The translations under genes and the position numbers were made by a program. A stretch of 64,000 nt of DNA from NCBI GenBank assembly GCA_943737045.1, contig CALSFV010000090.1, forward strand, positions 186,001 to 250,000, given 5' to 3'. Every line of letters begins with the position of its first letter. The stretch's first letter is position 1. Shown in pieces: positions 57,057-64,000 of this stretch. This DNA comes from Parapristionchus giblindavisi (Eukaryota > Nematoda > Chromadorea > Rhabditida > Diplogasteridae). Below the pieces are notes generated by a model. The model did not search any database and was not told where the DNA came from. It was given only the letters and a program-made list of their open reading frames with translations.

Positions 57057-58143
57057 TTTAAAGTGTGTGTTGACTGTTCGTTCCCACTGTCTGTTTCCCT
57101 CTCAACTCTTCCAAACCATCCCAATCCACCTTCGTCTTACTATTTCTCTGTTCAGAAGTAGCGAAAAATATGTGAGAATGAGGCGAGAAAGTGTGCAAAA
57201 CGAAGGGAATTCTACTTTTTCTTTTCAGTTTTGAACTATTCTTTACTATTTCTTCTGTGGCGTTCAAAAGCTGCGAGAATAAAGTAAACTATGTTAAAAA
57301 AACTTCTCGTTTTGCACGCCTGTTTAACTTTTCGATTGGTGACTTGAACACTATATATTTCTTCGTTTCTTTCTCTCCCTCTCTATTTCTACGATCCCAT
57401 TTCCACGCATGTATAGATTCTTTTAAATGTACATTACCATCGACTAAATGCCCAAGTTGTTTTAAAATCGCTAATACAATTTGTAATAATAAAGCTAGAT
57501 TTGATAATGTTTTCAGTTTAGCACACAATCAAAGGTTGTCAGCCGTAATGATATCTGCACATGGTTCTTATCGTTCTCTACGATTTCCAGTTGGGGGATA
57601 AGCAGAGAGAGAGATGAAGGGCTAGAGGGAGAGGGAGAGAAGGAGAGGGTGAGGGTTAGAGAAAGAGAGAAATCTATCTCCGTTTCCTTCGTAGAGATGA
57701 AGGGGCACGAAGAAGCAGTAAGAGAGACAGACCGGTTCTTAGCTCAGCTCTTTATCTCCATATCTCCCTCTCCTCCTCCCCCTCCATCTCCTCCTCCCCC
57801 TCCCTCTCCCTCTCCTCCTCCTCCCCCTCCCTCTCCCTCTCCTCCTCTTCCCCCCTCCCTCTCCCTCTCCTCCCCCTCCCTTTTCTTTCTTTCCCTTTTC
57901 TCCCTATCCCTATTCTTTCTCTCCCTCTTCCTTTTCTTCCTCTCCATCTCCATCTCTCGTCCTTTTCGATTGTCCATTCTTTCTCCCTTCCACTTTGTAT
58001 AGGAAATCATACTCGAGTTGATTTGGCCTTGCCCTGGCCTCCTCCCTCTGTCTTTCTCTTCAAACCTCCCTCCATCCCTCTCTCATCTCTCCTCTCTCGT
58101 CCTCTCTCTACCGCTCTACTTCTACCTCTCCATCTCCTTCTCC

Positions 58144-58263
58144 CATAGGTCGAAAAGTATGTTACAAAGCACCAAGCCTGACCGCATTTTAAGCCAAAAT
58201 TTCACAAAAATCGAAAAGCCTGACCGCATTTTGAAAACCGGTAACCTAGCTATTCGACCTGTG
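58144..58263 (-). mobile_element. MITE with internal repeats, CATAGGTCGAA family, copy 3
   Basis: CATAGGTCGAAAAGTATG...CTATTCGACCTGTG, with only two CCTGACCGCATTTT units against four in the other copies, and without the extension. Confidence 0.85.
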
Positions 58264-58640
58264 CCCTCTCCTCTCCTCTCCATACTCCATCATTGGCTTC
58301 CTATCATTGCCATCAAGTACAATTCACGAACTATGCCTCTCGTATGCTAAATTTTAAAAGTTATGGAAAGAATAGAGAAAAAAAACAGAAAATTCTTCTG
58401 GTTTTGCACACTCCCTCCTATACACTTATTTTATTCTCGTGTATATTGAATACTACAGATCTATCGATCTTATTCGACGTGGACCATTCTGGCTCTGCCA
58501 TACTCTGAAAACACCCTTTCCGCTAACCTCCCAGGAATACTCCTAGAAATTCTCCGGCTAAAAGTCCTAGAAATTCTCCCTGGAAATCATCCACCAATTC
58601 TCCAAGATACCGGTCCTGGCCATGACCAAACCCGTCTGGT

Positions 58641-58794
58641 GATCGCCCTCTGGTATTTTTTTTCCTACCAGGAACCTGCTAAGCGGCGCATTTCCTACCA
58701 GGAATCCGCTAATTTTCCTACCAGGAACCTTAGCCGTGGCCTGGTAGGAAAATTAGCGGGTTCCTGGCAGGATAAAAATACCAGAGCCGCGATC
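58641..58794. repeat. Short inverted-repeat element
   Basis: GATCGCCCTCTGGTATTTTT at the left and AATACCAGAGCCGCGATC at the right; inside, TTTCCTACCAGGAA is repeated three times with an inverted copy (GGTTCCTGGCAGGA). Could form nested hairpins. Confidence 0.75.
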
Positions 58795-59875
58795 TTTTAT
58801 TTTATCCGGTTGAAGTTTTGTTAAAACAGCTTTCAAACTAATGCACTCCAATAATTAAACTCTCAGTAATCTTCCCCGCCTTTCTGATATTCTATCCGAT
58901 ATGCTTCTAGCAAATCTCTTGGAGACGAATTGCTGGAAGTTTTCCTGTAACCTTTGTGGGAAGCGTGTTTTCAGAGTTTAGTCGCAAAAAAGAAAAGCAG
59001 TGAAAGCTCATACTATCTCGCCCCTTTTCCTTTCATTTCATAACTTTTGAAGGAAATGAACTCTTATTATACGTTGACCATTCGGGCTATTACTCACTTA
59101 CTCTCACTTTGTTTGTAGTTTTACTCTTATTCTGCCTCTAACTCTCTCGATCTCTCCCTCTCCCTCTCCCTCTCCCCCTCCCTCTCCCTCTCCCTCTCCC
59201 TCTCTCTCTCCATCTCCCCCTCCCTCTGCCGCTCCCTCTCCCTCTCTCTCTACATCTCCGTCTCTACCTCTCCATCTCTCCTCTACCTTACGTCATCGCT
59301 CTATTAAGTTACATTGCTTTTCTGGGTCACTTCCCTCTGTCTTTTCTTCTCTTTCTCAATCTTTGTATTCTCCCTTCGTCTGTCTCCAAAAATATGTACC
59401 TTGTTCTTAATATAACGTAATTTATCGTACAATTATGTTACTGTAATTTCTCGTACTGGCCTAGCAGTTATCTCCCGCAGGATTTGTGCCTTAGATAATG
59501 CCTTTGTTCAAAATATTTATTTCCATTTCTTAGATCAAGATTAATTTTTGAGCTCTTGATGTTCATGTGAATTTTTGTTCCTCATTTCTACCGTCTTTCG
59601 TATTCTGATAAAACTGTCGTATTGCTCCGTGCATAAGATGCGATAGAGTTTGCAAATCGAGGAGAGTTTTCACTCATTTCTATTTATTCCGCAATTTTTG
59701 ATCCGAGTTCTAATCAATATATAACTCTTGAATTTTCTCTTTTAATTCTGTTTATGCGGTCATGCTTGTGTTTCGTTAGACGTCTACTTTTTCCACACCC
59801 CCCAACCCTCTCTAACTCTCCTTCTCCCTCTCTACGTCGTCGAGTACGCCGTCGGGTAAATCGATGGTATTATGG

Positions 59876-59992
59876 AGAGAGGGAGAGGGAGAGGGAGAGA
59901 GAGAGGGAGAGGGAGAGGGAGAGAGAGAGGGAGAGGGTGAGGGAGATGGAGAGAGAGAGGGATAGGGAGAGGGAGAGGGAGAGGGAGAGATT
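59876..59992. repeat. (GGGAGA)n array
   Basis: About 115 bp of GGGAGA and GAGAGA units. Neighbouring frames of alternating Arg-Glu are artefacts. Confidence 0.9.
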
Positions 59993-61257
59993 CCGAGTAT
60001 ATGTGCTGCTTATAGGCACGCGACTGCATATTATGAAGATACTTCTTCTTTTGCTTTTGAGAAAATAAGGTAGATAGAGAGGTTTGTTAAGATGATTTGT
60101 GATTCCTTTTCTCAATAGATGAAGGCATTCAGCTTATTGTTAATCTTGTATCAAGATAACATAATATAGCAAGATTCTTGTTATGTTATTGCTCTGTTCA
60201 AAATTTGCGAAAAGAAAAGAAAAAACAGATAACATTATCTTCGTTTAATACACTCTCTCGTCTCTTTCTCTCTCGCTTTTTGAAAATGTATGATTTGTTT
60301 TTTTTTGTATTCAATTGTTCAAAGAGAGTACTATTGGAATATAAATGACTAGAGAGATAGTGAGGGAGAGAGAGAGTGTGGAGAGGGGAGAGAATGCGAG
60401 AGATAAAAGGGGGAGGGAGAGAGATAAGGAAGGGAATAGAGAGGGTTAGAGTTAGAAAGAGAAAGAGTACACAAAGTTTTTGATAGAGCGGATAGTGAGA
60501 GGGTTAAAGAGATGGAAAGGGGGGAAGAGAGGTAGTGAAGAGAGAAGTAAGAGAGAGAGAGAGGGGAGGTGAGAGAGAGATTAGAGATATGGGTAGAGTG
60601 TAGTGCGACGAATGAGTAGGACAAGGGAACAAAGGAGGAATTGGCGAATAGTACGCAATCATTCAATATACGCATCTTTTTTCTTCTTTTTTTTTCCCGC
60701 GATCGGTGTTGTATCCTGTTATTGATTGATTTTTGTAGTCCAAATTCTTTAAATGTCTCATTTGAAGATGAGATTATAGCTAGGGTGGTAGAGTCACTTT
60801 GTAACTGAACAAATGTTTTGGGCTGAGAGTGGTGTATTGTGGAAAAGTGAGTAGTGTGCTGAGGAAAGTAAGTGAATGTAGCAAAAGTATTGGCTTTTCT
60901 CTGTTCTTCTTTTCATTTCATAAGTTTTAAACGGCGCAATCATTATGTCTACGTTGTTTGTTTTGCTAGTCACTCCTTTCACTCGAGTAAATACGTGTCG
61001 AGTACGGATTGGTTCTCATTCTATTTCTTTCTTTTTGGTTACAATTAATCGATATTATTGATTGATTAGATATGCAATTTGGTCCCAATATCAGTAGTTC
61101 CTATTTAAATGTCATATCTGCTGTGCTTGTTGTGCTACAGGCTCAATTCAATCTCCTTTCTTCCGTTCAATTCATTCTCTCCCTCTCTTGGTCATATGAA
61201 TAAATTCCATGTTTCATATCACATGTTCTATTCTTTAATGTTTCCAATCAGTATATA

Positions 61258-61258
61258 T

Positions 61259-61294
<36 letters not shown>
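61258..61294. repeat. (TA)n microsatellite
   Basis: A TATATA run of about 36 bp, nearly uninterrupted. Confidence 0.9.
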
Positions 61295-61296
<2 letters not shown>

Positions 61297-61719
61297 CTAC
61301 ATTCTTGCTTTTGATCCATTTCTAGAAGATGAATATATTAATATTAATATTAATGACACAATAGTAGTAACGTATCTCTATCCTACCCCCCCCCCGCATT
61401 CAATCCTCTCATTCGCCATTCTATCTATATCCTCTCTTTTAAATTCAATTGTATCTTTCTCTTATTTCGTTTTTCGTTCACATGCTCGTCATCCCTCTGA
61501 TGTAATACGTATACATTCCACGTCTGCGTACACTCGCACTTTGTTCATTTTGGTACTTGATCTTTAATCTTTGAACCCTCTCGAAATCAGATCTATACTC
61601 GTTGGTCGTTGACCCCTCTTCCAATTTCGATATTTGACCTCTATCTCCATGATGTCGTTGCATTTTTATTTTTGTCCTTTGATCTTTGAGCTCTCTATTC
61701 TAGGTATTATCTCTCAGGG

Positions 61720-63063
61720 ATGAGGTGGTCCCTCGTGCCTCTCCTCCTCTCCCTCTTCCTCCTTCCATCGACCACCACAGCCGATTCCCTCTACGATCCG
61801 TCCGATCCCATACTAGAGCTAGATGTGGACACCTTCAATAAGACTGTATATGGGCAGGTGAGGTTGATCTTTGATCTTTGGAGAATAGAGATATCTTGAG
61901 ATTCCTTGCGAAAAGAGATTGATCAAATCTAGGCATATGAGCATAAATATAATGATACAGTACATAGAATCATACATGGGCACCATCATGGGGGTGTCCC
62001 CAGTAAAATTTGGGCTTTTCGAAAATTGTGTGAATGCCCCTGCAAAAAATGATGTGTACTTGAAATTTAAAAAATTGAATGTCCCCTGTAAAATGAACCT
62101 TTTTAAACAATTTTCTGTTCGGATGCCCCCTGTGAAATCGAGCTCCATACACCGCTCATGTATGAATATAATTAATAAAAGCAATATCTGAAGTGTTGAT
62201 TTATTGATTTTCTTCTTTCCTTGCAGAATAAAGCCTTCTTCGTCGAGTTCTATTCGTCGTGGTGTGGCGCGTGCATTGGATACGCGCCGACGTTTAAGAA
62301 ATTCGCACGGTGAGCACAGTGTATGGGGGGATTACTGTAGTGCTGGTATTATCAATTGAGTCTGAGCAAATGTTTGATCGTAACGAATCAGTTTAAGTGA
62401 TACAGTGCTTTATGTTTATTTGAGAGAACAAGCAAGACACGGTGCTTGTTATTTAAAAAATACCATGGCATGAAGAGATACAGTAGATGATTATCGATTG
62501 ATTATAGTCAGCTTGAGTCGTGGTCGCCCATCGTGCAGGTTACGGTAGTGAACTGTGCCGAGGACAAGAACATGCCACTGTGTAGGGAGCATCAGATCGC
62601 GGCATTCCCCACTCTCAAGGTACGGTAGGAGGATGCTGTAGTACGATAAATAGTTATTAAATAGATCCCAATATCTCACTGACGATAAGAACTATTGATT
62701 GATATTGAATTATTGGTGAATGAAATATTGGTGTTTAAGTTTTCTACAGTACCGTATAGTATAACGCTAGCTTGGGGGCAAGTTGAACTTGTTGATTTCA
62801 TGTTTCAAAGTAAACTTGTGACTAGGTTTTGCGATTGGATTGAGCTATCGATTAAACTTGGTTCCCGAATAATTTCTTTTGATACCGTTACTATCCTATC
62901 TTACCCTACCTTTTCTGACAGTGAGAAAAATCAATAACGTCCTCTTTTACAGTATTTCAAGTACAAGAGTGAGAAGGCTGACGATGCTCAACTCTTCACA
63001 GGAGACAAGCACGATCTAGCATCACTGCCATCTCAAGTGCGGTATATTGCTGTTTTACTGTAA
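61720..63063 (+). CDS. Quiescin sulfhydryl oxidase (QSOX)-like protein, N-terminal thioredoxin domain only
   Basis: Exons 61720-61857, 62227-62309, 62508-62619 and from 62953. An acceptor-like CTCTCAG ends 2 bases before the ATG, suggesting trans-splicing. Signal peptide residues 1-20 ([20 protein letters not shown]), then [32 protein letters not shown] (redox CxxC, C59-C62), VVNCAEDKN and AAFPTLKYF (cis-proline), the order of the first QSOX domain. QSOX enzymes make disulphides in the secretory pathway and need a later Erv1/FAD domain. None is found here: exon 4 can splice at 63041 (CG|GTATAT) or read on to TAA at 63063, giving a 148-residue PDI-like protein. The next 400 bases hold no recognisable exon and a minus-strand gene follows. 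Truncated gene, or remaining exons beyond the window. Confidence 0.8.
61971..62164. mobile_element. MITE, CATACATGGGCG family, copy 5
   Basis: CATACATGGGCACC at the left, GCTCATGTATG at the right; GGGCTTTTCGAAAATTGTGT, GCCCCTGCAAAAAATGATG and TGTTCGGATGCCCCCTGT inside. In QSOX-like intron 1. Confidence 0.85.
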
Positions 63064-63486
63064 ATATCCAAGTTTTGAGGGATACCGTAGTCTACTGTAG
63101 GTGTACTATAGTTTCGGTGCAAACTGAGTGATTGAACACCACTGTGTTAGAGGTTACCGTAGATGGGAACACCGTAATATATCGTTATGGTTACGGTAGG
63201 TGTGTTGTGGTGGTATTTAGATACTGTAGTACAGATTACGGTAAATGTTCTAGTCATGGTATGGGAATATATACAAGACTGCTATGAGGAATGCCATACT
63301 TTATTCCAATAAATTAATTACATAAAATTGCCATTCTTTATGCGCAAAAGAGAAAGCGCTAGCAATATTGATTGGTTAAGGAAGTAGACCATTGAAGATT
63401 ATTGATTCTTCTTTTTCATACTGGTAGACGGACTGAAATATGACAAGAATCACGGTAGTTGTTGAGTACGATTAGTCATCAGAAAC
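63064..63486. other. Gap between the QSOX-like exons and the minus-strand gene
   Basis: Rich in TACGGTA/TACTGTAG words. No exon for the second thioredoxin or Erv1 domain was found on the plus strand. Confidence 0.5.
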
Positions 63487-64000
63487 TTACGTCTTCTGCT
63501 GCTTGGAAGTCATCCTAGCGCTCTGCTTACCAGACTTCTGAGACTTGACAGAGGTGTTACTCTTGCTCTTCTTATCTGTAACTCCGCCCACTACTACAGT
63601 ATCCTTGATCGGCGTCACGGGAAACAGACTCTTCGTGGCCTTACGCTCTGACTTGAAGGCTGAAGTGTAATCGATATTTAATCTTTGATCCTTACCACTA
63701 CCGTAACCTGAAGGAATTTTGTTCTGAACATTAACTGCAGTTTGTCTCTTCTCGACGGATTCATTATTGTTCATCTCCTGCCCTCCTTCCTTGATCAGCT
63801 CATCAGGATATTGCTTGCGACGAAGTCGAATCTGCGGGGATTGAGTGTGCTCCTCCTGAAAGGAACGAACTGATTACGGTAGAAATCGGATACGGTACTT
63901 ACGGGCAGATCAGTGGACATATATTCGCGCTGCACGGGTGATGGAGTATGCGAGACGGGAGGTGGTGCAAGCGGAGGAGGTGGAGTGTGCTGCCCTTTGA
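63487..64000 (-). CDS. 3' part of an unidentified Pro- and Lys/Ser-rich protein
   Basis: Two exons on the minus strand: 63903-64000 (runs off the window) and 63487-63855, joined in phase across a 47-bp intron (GTAAGT...TTTCAG). The first is proline-rich (HTPPPPLAPPPVSHTPSP). The second is charged and low in hydrophobics (IRLRRKQYPDELIKEGG, TVVVGGVTDKKSKSN) with a Lys/Ser/Gln tail ending QQKT-stop. It looks disordered; no domain recognised. The stop codon overlaps a perfect donor (AC|GTAAGT), so the true transcript may splice there and continue. Confidence 0.6.

Larger units (their letters stand above)
56489..61719. other. Low-complexity CT/GA-rich intergenic region
   Basis: Purine/pyrimidine-skewed blocks: CTCCCT arrays at about 56,890-57,056, 57,765-57,890 and 59,148-59,230; GGGAGA arrays at about 59,876-59,992 and 60,350-60,580. 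Translations of these are artefacts. One possible terminal exon, about 57,416-57,601 (plus), follows ATGTATAG, contains KCPSCFKIANTICNN and ends in TAA; it is unidentified. (TA)n lies at 61,258-61,294. A repeat hairpin lies at 58,641 and a MITE at 58,144. Confidence 0.5.

Noticed and set aside
56840..57124. Open frames of Arg-Glu/Arg-Gly or Leu-Ser-Pro repeats (also near 7,634-7,873, 57,744-58,010 and 59,754-60,115)
   Set aside because: They are translations of CT/GA hexamer arrays in several frames at once; no splice or codon signal.
61109..61567. 152-codon frame with Ile-Tyr repeats
   Set aside because: Driven by the TA microsatellite and C-rich tract; no domain or splice evidence.

Overview
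The window is nuclear DNA from a nematode, most likely a free-living rhabditid or diplogastrid; the sequence does not settle the genus. The evidence is: genes split by many short GT-AG introns; 3' splice sites of the form TTTCAG; starts lying 2-8 bases behind an acceptor-like TTTAG/TTCAG, as in spliced-leader trans-splicing; an RPL-5 almost colinear with the Caenorhabditis protein; long G/C monotracts; and a very common TACGGTAG/TACTGTAG word. All coding models were spliced by hand from reading frame and splice-site phase.

Layout. 1-78 is the edge of a minus-strand exon. 3.07-8.71 kb is a complete 12-exon Cys-loop ligand-gated ion channel gene (minus). 8.7-14.2 kb has no confident gene. 15.87-16.49 kb is a two-exon secreted cysteine-rich protein (plus). 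The whole block (channel, spacer, secreted gene) is tandemly duplicated: from 16.5 to 35.3 kb the same segments recur in the same order. The second channel copy is a wreck (exons 4-11 gone, a 10-bp frameshift, stops in the last exon) swollen by transposons. The second secreted gene lies in a 2.28-kb tract differing from the first by about two substitutions and a 4-bp indel. 36.8-38.3 kb is rpl-5 (5 exons). A 19-exon XPG/Rad2-type DNA-repair nuclease gene follows 138 bp later (38.4-52.0 kb), in the spacing of a trans-spliced operon. 52.9-56.5 kb is a 3.6-kb repeat with CpG-rich inverted ends. 56.5-61.7 kb is mostly CT/GA low-complexity DNA. 61.7-63.1 kb is the signal peptide and first thioredoxin domain of a quiescin-sulfhydryl-oxidase-like protein. 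63.5-64.0 kb is the 3' end of an unidentified minus-strand gene.

The rest is dominated by inverted-repeat mobile elements, often nested. Two hAT-like elements have exact 8-bp target duplications. A Tc1-type element sits inside another, and a three-level nest lies at 31.6-32.8 kb. Five copies of a CATACATGGGCG MITE and three of a CATAGGTCGAA MITE with internal repeats are present, with a 645-bp-arm palindrome inside an XPG intron. Several elements carry foreign-looking cargo: tRNA-like sequences, an AT-hook-like basic reading frame and a cysteine-rich exon.

The most interesting points are the channel/secreted-gene tandem duplication with its near-identical tract, cargo-bearing TIR elements, and spread of the TACGGTAG word into splice donors and into the XPG C-terminus.
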